A DNA stretch of 41,433 nucleotides from Actinomycetota bacterium (lineage in GTDB: Bacteria > Actinomycetota > Actinomycetes > S36-B12 > UBA5976), in assembly GCA_947448865.1 (NCBI GenBank), contig CANFOW010000014.1, positions 1 to 41,433 on the forward strand, written 5' to 3'. Under the pieces are notes generated by a model, which saw only the letters and a program-made list of their open reading frames with translations, was not told the DNA's origin and ran no database searches. The number at the start of each line of letters is the position of its first letter. Positions within the stretch are counted from its first letter, which is position 1. Positions 31,438 to 39,582 of the stretch are shown piece by piece. Made by a program: the position numbers and the translations under genes.

Positions 31438-32127
31438 GTGTTGAGTGTGAATGATTCGCGCGGACTTGTATTAGTTGTCGAAGACGAACCGGCTATTGCC
31501 GAGAGTCTCGGGATGTTTTTGAGACGTGAAGGTTTTGGCGTTCAAATTGAAAGTGACGGGTTGGCTGCGTTAGCTGCTATTCGAAAAGTTCACCCTGTCG
31601 CCGTGTTGCTCGATGTCGGATTGCCTTCTATGAACGGTATTGAAGTATGCAAAGAGCTACGCGCTGGTGGCGATTGGACTCCAGTTATTTTCCTTACAGC
31701 GCGCGACGATGAAATAGATAAAATTCTTGGTTTAGAAATTGGTGCAGACGATTACATAGTCAAGAACGCCACGAAGCACCAAGTCATGGCGCGGTTAAAA
31801 GCAGTTTTGCGCCGATCAAGTGGAATGCCGCTGGGATCGGGAGAACTCACTATTGGTGGCATCACTGTCAATCCAGAAACGCGGGTTGTCACATTAAACG
31901 GTAATGCAATTTCACTGACTGCTACTGAATTCGATTTGTTGGCATTTCTGATGAGTAAACCTGGACGAGTGTTTTCGCGCGATGAACTCATCAGTCATGT
32001 TTGGGGCTATGCGTCGATGGGTACTCGCACGGTAGACGTGCACGTTGCGCAATTGCGGGCAAAATTTGGCGATGCGGATCCGATTCGTACAGTTCGCGGT
32101 GTGGGTTACGCAGTTGACAAAGCCTAA
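31438..32127 (+). CDS. OmpR/PhoB-family response regulator
   Basis: Receiver: VVEDEP, VLLDVGLPSMNG, VIFLTARDDE; winged-helix DNA-binding C-terminus (LTATEFDLLAFLMSKPGRVFSRDELISHVWG...RTVDVHVAQLRAKF...TVRGVGYAV). Start at 31438 or 31444. Confidence 0.95.
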   Translation: MLSVNDSRGLVLVVEDEPAIAESLGMFLRREGFGVQIESDGLAALAAIRKVHPVAVLLDVGLPSMNGIEVCKELRAGGDWTPVIFLTARDDEIDKILGLEIGADDYIVKNATKHQVMARLKAVLRRSSGMPLGSGELTIGGITVNPETRVVTLNGNAISLTATEFDLLAFLMSKPGRVFSRDELISHVWGYASMGTRTVDVHVAQLRAKFGDADPIRTVRGVGYAVDKA

Positions 32128-32128
32128 G

Positions 32129-33511
32129 GTGTTTGCATCGCTGTCATCCCGCGCAGCGTTACTCACGGGAGCAATTGCTGCCGTCGCTGTTTTAATCGCT
32201 GGTGTAGTTGCGCTTCCACTCATTCGTGGTGCTGCGGAAGCGCAAGCCCGAACGAGTCTGGCTAGTCAAGCTGATTTAGTTCGAGATATTGCAACACGTC
32301 CTGATGACTTTGATTTTGATAATCGCCCAGGTTCTCCAGCGGATGCGCAACGCACGCTAATTGGGATTGTGAATTATTTGCGTGCCCAAGGTGTTGCAGT
32401 AGAAGCTGTTATTCCTAACCAACACATTCCGGCAGTATTCACGCGTCAGCAGGTAGCTGAACTCGCACACGGACACAGCGTGAGCGCACGTAATTGCAAT
32501 TCGGGTGAGTGCGTTCTACTCGAAGCTCGCCCAGTAGGTGTTGGAACGGGCATTGCTTTAATTCAACCGGTATCGGTTGTGTCTTCGGTAACGTCAACGG
32601 CAATTGCTCGTATCGCACTTGCATTAATTATCGGATTTCTCGTTGCAGTAGCGATTGGGTTATGGGCAGCCCGCCGGCTTGCTAGGCCATTGTCGAAAGC
32701 GGCACAAGCTGCGCATCAACTGTCACTTGGTGAGCGCGATGTTCGATTGATACCTGTTGGTCCTGCTGAAGTAGCCGAAATCGCTATTGCATTGAATGGT
32801 CTTGCTGAACAACTTGCGTATAGCGAAGGGCGTCAGCGTGAATTCTTCTTGTCCATCTCACATGAGATGCGAACACCTCTGACTGCAGTTCAAGGCTTTG
32901 CTGAGGCGATGGCCGAAGGACTAGTTCCCGCAGGTGATGTGGAACGCATTGGTGGTGTGATGGTGAACGAGTCGCTTCGGCTCGATCACTTAGTGAGCGA
33001 CCTGCTTGAACTCGCTCGAGCAGGAGCAGTTGATTTTCCCTTAACAATGCTTTCTGTGAATCTCAACGACTTAATCGAAGAAGCAGCAAGTGTGTGGGCA
33101 AGTCGAGCAACAAAGGAAGGCGTCGACATTCGCACACAGATTCCAGAACACGACATTATTGTCACAACTGACCCGATGCGGGTTCGTCAGATAATCGATA
33201 ACTTGGCCGAGAATGCGCTTCGAGTCACGCCGTCCCAATCACCGATTGTTTTCACACTGCTCGAGCCGGCAATTATTCAAGTTCGTGACGGTGGACCAGG
33301 ACTTCGGCCCGAAGATATTGATGTGGCCTTTGAGCCTGGGGAACTCTATGAGCGATATCGCGGTGTGCGCAAAGTGGGCACCGGGTTTGGATTAGCCATC
33401 GTCGGCAGACTCGCGGAACGACTTGGTGCACGAGCGAGCGCAGGTATAGCTCCCGAAGGTGGCGCTGCCTTCACCATTGATTTTTCCGACTGCATTGAAC
33501 CCGTAAACTAA
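32129..33511 (+). CDS. HAMP-domain sensor histidine kinase
   Basis: TM segments flanking a sensor region; H-box SISHEMRTPLTAVQGFAEAMAEG; N-box DNLAENALRVT; VRDGGPGLRPEDI; GTGFGLAIVGRLAERLG. GTG start two bases after the regulator stop. Confidence 0.94.
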   Translation: MFASLSSRAALLTGAIAAVAVLIAGVVALPLIRGAAEAQARTSLASQADLVRDIATRPDDFDFDNRPGSPADAQRTLIGIVNYLRAQGVAVEAVIPNQHIPAVFTRQQVAELAHGHSVSARNCNSGECVLLEARPVGVGTGIALIQPVSVVSSVTSTAIARIALALIIGFLVAVAIGLWAARRLARPLSKAAQAAHQLSLGERDVRLIPVGPAEVAEIAIALNGLAEQLAYSEGRQREFFLSISHEMRTPLTAVQGFAEAMAEGLVPAGDVERIGGVMVNESLRLDHLVSDLLELARAGAVDFPLTMLSVNLNDLIEEAASVWASRATKEGVDIRTQIPEHDIIVTTDPMRVRQIIDNLAENALRVTPSQSPIVFTLLEPAIIQVRDGGPGLRPEDIDVAFEPGELYERYRGVRKVGTGFGLAIVGRLAERLGARASAGIAPEGGAAFTIDFSDCIEPVN

Positions 33512-33639
33512 GGGAACTTAAGTGAATGGCCCGCAATGTCGCGAGCTAGGCAACCTATGTCATCCATTGATTGTTGGACGGATAACAATGTGTCAGCCAC
33601 TTGAGGTGTGAAAAAAATGTTACGCAGAACTAATGAGGT

Positions 33640-34455
33640 ATGGCCAGGATGACTAGTGTTCTTGACTCCATCATCGATGGGGTGCGCCTGGATCTAGAAC
33701 TGCGTAAGTCGAGCACATCGTTACAACAGCTTCGAGACCAGATTCAGAACACGGCACCTGCTAAAAATGCGGCTGCCATTTTGGCAACGCGCGATTTCAG
33801 TGTCATTTCAGAAGTGAAACGATCAAGCCCGAGCAAGGGACATCTCGCACAGATTCCAGATCCTGCTGCTTTAGCAACTGCGTACGCAGCCGGCGATGCA
33901 GCAGTCATCAGCGTGCTCACCGAGGAGCGTCGGTTCGGCGGTTCGCTAGCAGACCTTGATGCCGTGCGCGAAGCAGTACAGATTCCATTACTTCGCAAGG
34001 ACTTTATTGTTGAAGAATATCAAGTTTGGGAAACCCGAGCGCATGGCGCCGATGTTGTGCTCCTGATTGTGGCTGCGTTAGGTGATGCACAACTTCATGA
34101 CTTACATGCATTGAGCCTGGACTTAGGAATGTCAGTCCTTGTTGAAGTGCACAATGCTGATGAACTTGACCGTGCCCTGCGAATTTCTCCGCGCATCATT
34201 GGCGTGAATGCTCGTAATCTCAAGACTCTCGATGTGGATCTTGCTGTATGCCACAGCCTGATTCCGCAGATTCCATCCGACATTGTGGCGGTCGCAGAAT
34301 CGGGAATATCTCACATTGACGAAGTAGTAAGCCTTGCAACATCGGGTGCCCGAGCTGTTCTTGTCGGGGAGGCTCTCGTCACAGGTGGCTCACCTGAGCA
34401 AACTGTCCGAGAATGGACTAACGCAGGTCGCGCAGCACGAAATGGGGAACAGTGA
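33640..34455 (+). CDS. trpC: Indole-3-glycerol phosphate synthase TrpC
   Basis: [64 protein letters not shown]. Confidence 0.97.
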   Translation: MARMTSVLDSIIDGVRLDLELRKSSTSLQQLRDQIQNTAPAKNAAAILATRDFSVISEVKRSSPSKGHLAQIPDPAALATAYAAGDAAVISVLTEERRFGGSLADLDAVREAVQIPLLRKDFIVEEYQVWETRAHGADVVLLIVAALGDAQLHDLHALSLDLGMSVLVEVHNADELDRALRISPRIIGVNARNLKTLDVDLAVCHSLIPQIPSDIVAVAESGISHIDEVVSLATSGARAVLVGEALVTGGSPEQTVREWTNAGRAARNGEQ

Positions 34456-35666
34456 CAACACTTGAAGAACTACTAGGTCCAGATGCATCAGGTCACTTTG
34501 GTCCATTCGGAGGCAGGTTTGTTCCGGAAGCGTTGATGGCTGCCCTGGATGAACTGGATGACGCTTTCCGTAAGGCGCTTGTGGATCCTGGTTTCACGGC
34601 CCAGTTGAATGATCTCCAGGTGAATTACACAGGTCGACCAAGCCCAATCACACAGGTCGACAGATTTTCTGAGCACGCTGGTGGCGCAACCATTTTGTTA
34701 AAGCGTGAAGATCTCAATCACACTGGCTCGCACAAAATCAACAACGTTCTTGGACAGGCTTTGCTCACGAAAAGAATGGGCAAGACTCGCGTCATTGCAG
34801 AAACTGGTGCAGGACAACATGGAGTTGCGACTGCAACAGCGGCAGCACTTCTCGGTTTGGATTGTGTTGTCTATATGGGCGAGGAAGACACCAAGCGCCA
34901 AGCACTCAATGTTGCCCGAATGAAACTTCTTGGCGCACAAGTAATTCCGGTTACGACAGGAAGTCGCACACTTAAAGATGCAATTAACGAAGCAATGCGC
35001 GACTGGGTTGCCAATGTTGATTCAACGCACTACTTGCTCGGAACCGTTGCAGGTCCAGCGCCGTTCCCAGAAATGGTGCGCGAATTTCATCGCATCATTG
35101 GAGTGGAATCCCGCGAACAAATGTTAAAGCGCTTTGGCCGCTTACCTGATGCAGTTGTCGCATGTGTCGGCGGTGGATCAAATGCCATTGGAATTTTCCA
35201 CGCATTTATTCCAGACACTGAAGTAAAACTCATTGGTATGGAAGCTGGCGGCGACGGAGTAGAAACTGGTCGCCACGCGTCCACGATTAGTGCTGGCGCG
35301 ATTGGTGTTCTGCACGGAACACGTTCATACATTTTGCAAGATGAAGATGGACAAACTATCGAAAGCCATTCAATCTCTGCTGGATTGGATTACCCAGGTG
35401 TGGGTCCAGAACATGCGTGGTTGCATCACACGGGACGTGCGTCTTATCGTCCAGTGACAGATAGCCAGGCGATGGAGGCATTTGGTTTGTTGTGTCGTAC
35501 GGAAGGAATCATTCCGGCTATCGAAACAGCACATGCGCTTTATGGTGCTTTACAAGTAGGGCATGAACTAGGCGAAGGCGCATTGATTTTGGTCAACTGT
35601 TCTGGTCGTGGCGATAAAGACGTGGAAACGGCTGCTCGCTGGTTTGGCTTGGATGACAAGTCATGA
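34452..35666 (+). CDS. trpB: Tryptophan synthase beta subunit TrpB
   Basis: [70 protein letters not shown] start. Confidence 0.98.
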   Translation: MTTLEELLGPDASGHFGPFGGRFVPEALMAALDELDDAFRKALVDPGFTAQLNDLQVNYTGRPSPITQVDRFSEHAGGATILLKREDLNHTGSHKINNVLGQALLTKRMGKTRVIAETGAGQHGVATATAAALLGLDCVVYMGEEDTKRQALNVARMKLLGAQVIPVTTGSRTLKDAINEAMRDWVANVDSTHYLLGTVAGPAPFPEMVREFHRIIGVESREQMLKRFGRLPDAVVACVGGGSNAIGIFHAFIPDTEVKLIGMEAGGDGVETGRHASTISAGAIGVLHGTRSYILQDEDGQTIESHSISAGLDYPGVGPEHAWLHHTGRASYRPVTDSQAMEAFGLLCRTEGIIPAIETAHALYGALQVGHELGEGALILVNCSGRGDKDVETAARWFGLDDKS

Positions 35667-36445
35667 GTTTGATTCACGACACATTCGCTCGAGCAAAAGC
35701 TGACAATCGCGCTGTTCTCATTGGGTACCTGCCTGCAGGCTTTCCATCGCGCGACGGAGCAATTGAATGCTTACTTGCGATGATTGATGGCGGAGTAGAC
35801 ATTGTCGAAATTGGTTTGCCGTACAGCGATCCAGTTATGGATGGTCCAACGATTCAAGCAGCAGTCGATATTTCGCTCAACGGTGGAACAAAGATTCCTG
35901 ATGTGATCGACACAGTGCGTGCTGTTGCACAATCTGGTGCGCCAGTCCTTGTGATGTCGTACTGGAATCCCATCGAAAGATTTGGGATTGAGAAGTTCAC
36001 AACTGAACTTGCGTCGGCTGGTGGAGTTGGAGTTATCACACCAGACCTCACGCCCGAAGAAGCTAGTGCCTGGTTAACAACAACAGATAGTCACGATATG
36101 GATCGCGTATTCCTGGTTGCACTATCAAGTACTAATGAGCGCATTGCTACCGTCGCGAATGTGACAACAGGCTTTGTGTATGCAGGCGCCGTTATGGGTG
36201 TTACCGGCGCCCGAACGAATCTGTCCGATGCTGTGAAGGATTTAGTTGCACGAGTGCGACCACACACCGACCTGCCTGTGGCCGTGGGACTTGGTGTTTC
36301 GACGCCAGAACAAGCGCATGACATTGCACAGTTTGCAGATGGTGTGATTGTGGGTAGTGCATTTGTCACTGCAATTAATAATGGCGGCGCAGCTGCGGCT
36401 CGTGAACTAGCCGTGAAATTATCAGCAGGACTAGGTAGGAGTTAG
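35663..36445 (+). CDS. trpA: Tryptophan synthase alpha subunit TrpA
   Basis: [59 protein letters not shown]. Confidence 0.97.
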   Translation: MSLIHDTFARAKADNRAVLIGYLPAGFPSRDGAIECLLAMIDGGVDIVEIGLPYSDPVMDGPTIQAAVDISLNGGTKIPDVIDTVRAVAQSGAPVLVMSYWNPIERFGIEKFTTELASAGGVGVITPDLTPEEASAWLTTTDSHDMDRVFLVALSSTNERIATVANVTTGFVYAGAVMGVTGARTNLSDAVKDLVARVRPHTDLPVAVGLGVSTPEQAHDIAQFADGVIVGSAFVTAINNGGAAAARELAVKLSAGLGRS

Positions 36446-36447
36446 TT

Positions 36448-36900
36448 GTGAAGGGAAATCCTGCTTTCGGGCTTGTTAGTCGGCTAGTACTTGCTGGCGT
36501 GCTGCTTTACGCCGGTGGTGTCAAAATCATGGAACCGCATGGAGCTCGCGACGCCATTTTGGCGTATCGGGTTTTCCCTCCTTCCTGGGCTCCAGTTTTG
36601 GGCTATGCAATGCCACTTCTGGAAATCGGGCTCGGATTGTTGCTGCTCGTAGGACTATTCACGAGACTCAGTGGACTCGTTGCAGCATTGTTGATGCTCG
36701 CTTTTGTGGCTGGTATTGCCAGCGTGTGGGCACGTGGGTACAGCATTGATTGCGGTTGTTTTGGTGGTGGCGGCGACATTAGCCCCCAAGGTCGGGCAGT
36801 GAGATATTCCCTAGAAATTGCCCGAGACCTTCTGTTTGCAGGGCTTGGATTCTGGCTTTTTGTCTGGCCACGCACCCTGTTGTCATTAGAGAAAAATTAA
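36448..36900 (+). CDS. MauE/DoxX-family redox-associated membrane protein
   Basis: Four-TM protein; GVLLYAGGVKIMEPHGARDAILAYRVFPP and YSIDCGCFGGGGDIS motif; GTG start. Confidence 0.85.
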   Translation: MKGNPAFGLVSRLVLAGVLLYAGGVKIMEPHGARDAILAYRVFPPSWAPVLGYAMPLLEIGLGLLLLVGLFTRLSGLVAALLMLAFVAGIASVWARGYSIDCGCFGGGGDISPQGRAVRYSLEIARDLLFAGLGFWLFVWPRTLLSLEKN

Positions 36901-36946
36901 TCACGGCATACTTAATGGGTATGTTCTCGGCATTGAGGAGTAATTG

Positions 36947-37753
36947 ATGGGTAAGGAAAGTGCAAAGGCGGCCAAAGCTGCAGCGGAAGCGGCGCGTGCG
37001 CAAGCGAATGCACAAGAGCGTTCCCGTGAACGCAAGGTGCGTCTTATAGGCGGACTCGTAGTTCTTGTCATTATGGGTGGACTACTTGCAATTCCGATCA
37101 TCAATGGAAAGAACAAAGGTCCAGCAACAAATACTGCTGCTGCGTTGCCAAAGGGTGTCACAAAAGACACCTATGGCGTAAAGATTGGTCCAGCATGGAC
37201 TGCTGCAAATGCAGATTCAATCCCTACTCTTCAATTGTGGGAAGACTTCCAATGCCCAGCGTGTGGTGACATGGAAAAACGCTCTGGTGCAAAGATTCTC
37301 GAACTTGCTGATGCTGGCAAGTTGCGTTTGGAATGGCGACCAACAATATTTTTAGATTCAAACCTGCAGGCACAGAACACTGCTAACAACAAGCCAAACT
37401 CATCATTGAGAGCAACTGTTGCGTTTGGTTGCGCAGTTGATCAGGATGCTGCCGAGAAATTCCACAGCGCGTTATTCGCGGCTCAACCAGCAGAAGGTAA
37501 GGGCTACAACAACTCTGACCTGACCGTTGTTGCGCAATCAGCTGGCCTTACTGGCGAGAAACTCACCAAGTTTATGGAATGTATTACTAACAAGACTTAC
37601 GAAGGATGGGCGAACAATTCATTCGACCAATACTCGAAGCAAGGTATTGCAGGTACTCCATCTGGCATCTTGAATGGCACAGAGCTTCAAAGTGGCGTGC
37701 TCTTTGATCCAGCGAAGTTGGAACAAGCTATCGCAGACGCAACCAAGAAGTAA
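36947..37753 (+). CDS. DsbA-like thioredoxin-fold protein with N-terminal TM anchor
   Basis: Basic N-terminus then TM, LWEDFQCPACGDMEK (CPAC active site), GIAGTPSGILNGTEL (cis-Pro region). Confidence 0.88.
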   Translation: MGKESAKAAKAAAEAARAQANAQERSRERKVRLIGGLVVLVIMGGLLAIPIINGKNKGPATNTAAALPKGVTKDTYGVKIGPAWTAANADSIPTLQLWEDFQCPACGDMEKRSGAKILELADAGKLRLEWRPTIFLDSNLQAQNTANNKPNSSLRATVAFGCAVDQDAAEKFHSALFAAQPAEGKGYNNSDLTVVAQSAGLTGEKLTKFMECITNKTYEGWANNSFDQYSKQGIAGTPSGILNGTELQSGVLFDPAKLEQAIADATKK

Positions 37754-38799
37754 TGATTCCTTCATACCTACCGAGTCCGCATCATGGTGTGTGGCACTTA
37801 GGTCCTATTCCACTTCGGGCTTATGCGCTCATCATCTTGACCGGAATATTCGTTGCGGTATGGCTGGGAAATAGACGATGGGTTGCTCGCGGAGGACGCG
37901 ACGGACAAATAGCTGATGTTGCGATTTGGGCAGTTCCTTTCGGCGTTATCGGTGGTCGGGTTTATCACGTGCTGACCGATTGGTCGGCGTACTTTGGTGA
38001 TGGCGGTAAAGGTTTCCTGGGTGCGCTTCGCATTTGGGAAGGCGGGCTTGGGATATGGGGCGCAATTGCGTTAGGTGCTTTTGGCGCGTGGATTGGATGC
38101 TCACGACATGGCGTACCTTTTGCTCCGTTTGCCGACTCGATTGCACCAGGAATTGCGATTGCACAAGCGATTGGTCGCTGGGGTAATTGGTTTAATCAGG
38201 AATTATTTGGAAAACCGACAACGGTTCAGTGGGCATTAACTATTGATCCGCAAAACCGACCTGCTGGTTTTGAACAGTACGCAACGTTTCACCCAACTTT
38301 TTTGTATGAATCGATCGCATGTATTGCTATTGCCGTCATTGTCATGTGGGCGGACAAGCGTTTCGTTCTTGGTCACGGACGTGCCTTCGCGGTGTACGTC
38401 GCAATGTATTGCGCGGCGCGTGGATTAATTGAAACATTGCGCATTGACGAGGCACATCATATTTTCGGGGTTCGTTTGAATGTTTTTACTGCACTCATTG
38501 TTGGGTTTGGCGCACTGGGATATTTAGTACGTTCCTCAGAGCGCCATCCTGGTCGTGAAGTTATGGAACACGGAAAAGTTATTGGAAATTTAGTTCCTGC
38601 TGAAATTTCGCGAGGCAGACGTGCACGAGTAGCCGGCCGCGTTGAGTCACCTGTAGTTGCTGATGCGCCAGCTGCTGACGCGCCGGTTGCTGATACGCCG
38701 GTTGCTTTCGAACCAGATATCACATCAACTATCGTTGCTCGTGAAAATGAGCAAGTAGGTCAAACTAAACAACGTGGTCGAAGAATTAAAGGACGGTAA
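37753..38799 (+). CDS. lgt: Prolipoprotein diacylglyceryl transferase Lgt with acidic/proline C-terminal extension
   Basis: LGPIPLRAYALIILTGI, GGRVYHVLTDW, GRWGNWFNQELFGKPT, HPTFLYESI. Confidence 0.96.
   Translation: MIPSYLPSPHHGVWHLGPIPLRAYALIILTGIFVAVWLGNRRWVARGGRDGQIADVAIWAVPFGVIGGRVYHVLTDWSAYFGDGGKGFLGALRIWEGGLGIWGAIALGAFGAWIGCSRHGVPFAPFADSIAPGIAIAQAIGRWGNWFNQELFGKPTTVQWALTIDPQNRPAGFEQYATFHPTFLYESIACIAIAVIVMWADKRFVLGHGRAFAVYVAMYCAARGLIETLRIDEAHHIFGVRLNVFTALIVGFGALGYLVRSSERHPGREVMEHGKVIGNLVPAEISRGRRARVAGRVESPVVADAPAADAPVADTPVAFEPDITSTIVARENEQVGQTKQRGRRIKGR
38656..38715 (+). repeat. 15-bp coding repeat x4 in lgt (VADAP / AADAP / VADTP / VAFEP)
   Basis: Direct reading of 38656-38715 in the lgt frame. 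Confidence 0.75.
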
Positions 38800-38800
38800 C

Positions 38801-39508
38801 GTGGACATTGGTCACGAGCATCGCGATGTCACCGGTGGATGGCTTCGGCCAGCCGTATTTGGTGCGATGGATGGTTTACTGAGCAACAGTTCGCTGATTG
38901 CCGGTATTGCTGGTGGTGTGGCCGCAACCGGCGCAGCTGATGCAAACAAAACATTGGTATTGGCTGGTATCGCTGGTCTAGTGGGTGGCGCCATTTCAAT
39001 GGGCGCTGGCGAGTACGTATCTGTTGCCACACAATCAGAAGCTGCTCTTGCCGAAATTGAAAGCGAACGCCGAGAACTTGAACTTAATCCCGAAGGCGAA
39101 TTACATGAGCTTGCTGCTTTATGGGAATCTCGTGGACTAGAGCCAGCGTTAGCTTTGCAAGTGGCTACCCAATTAAGCAGCGATCCCGAGAAAGCCCTCG
39201 AAGTTCACGTACGTGAGGAACTTGGTATTTCTCCAGACGCTTTACCAAATCCTTGGGTTGCTGCGATATCAAGTTTCGTATTTTTCAGTGTCGGTGCGTT
39301 AGTTCCTTTGTTGCCTTACTTATTCGGCGCACTCTCGGTGGTGCCGGCAATGTCTGCTACAGCCATCTCACTATTCCTTGCTGGCGTAGTTGCATCAAAG
39401 GTGACGTCGCGTTCTTGGTGGTACAACGGGTCGCGACAACTTGTTGTCGGCGCCTTCGCAGGACTTGTTACGTATTTGTTAGGCCATCTGGTGGGGCATT
39501 CCCTATAG
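38801..39508 (+). CDS. VIT1/CCC1-family transporter
   Basis: GGWLRPAVFGAMDGLLSNSSLIAGIAGG, GAISMGAGEYVSVATQSE, NPWVAAISSFVFFSVGALVPLLPYL; GTG start chosen at 38801. Confidence 0.9.
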   Translation: MDIGHEHRDVTGGWLRPAVFGAMDGLLSNSSLIAGIAGGVAATGAADANKTLVLAGIAGLVGGAISMGAGEYVSVATQSEAALAEIESERRELELNPEGELHELAALWESRGLEPALALQVATQLSSDPEKALEVHVREELGISPDALPNPWVAAISSFVFFSVGALVPLLPYLFGALSVVPAMSATAISLFLAGVVASKVTSRSWWYNGSRQLVVGAFAGLVTYLLGHLVGHSL

Positions 39509-39514
39509 GTAGGC

Positions 39515-39531
39515 GTGTATTCTAAATACAC
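39515..39531. promoter_or_regulatory. Perfect 7-3-7 inverted repeat upstream of gltB (candidate operator)
   Basis: GTGTATT-CTA-AATACAC read directly. Confidence 0.45.
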
Positions 39532-39542
39532 CAAAGGGCCAA

Positions 39543-39572
39543 TGTCGTCCCGAAGAATTCTTCGAAGCGACA
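39543..39572 (+). promoter_or_regulatory. Candidate 5' UTR hairpin immediately before the gltB Shine-Dalgarno
   Basis: TGTCG-tcc-CGAAG-AATT-CTTCG-aag-CGACA, followed by GGAG and ATG 39583. Confidence 0.45.
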
Positions 39573-39582
39573 GGAGCCAGCA

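Noticed and set aside
32045-32128. N-terminal extension of the histidine kinase ORF into the response regulator
   Set aside because: The upstream region encodes the conserved regulator C-terminus in another frame; GTG 32129 is the sensible start.
39502-39531. AmtR or GlnR binding site upstream of gltB
   Set aside because: CTATAG is present, but the spaced AmtR consensus and the GlnR GTnAC-n6-GnAAC pattern are not evident by eye; kept only as an unassigned palindrome.
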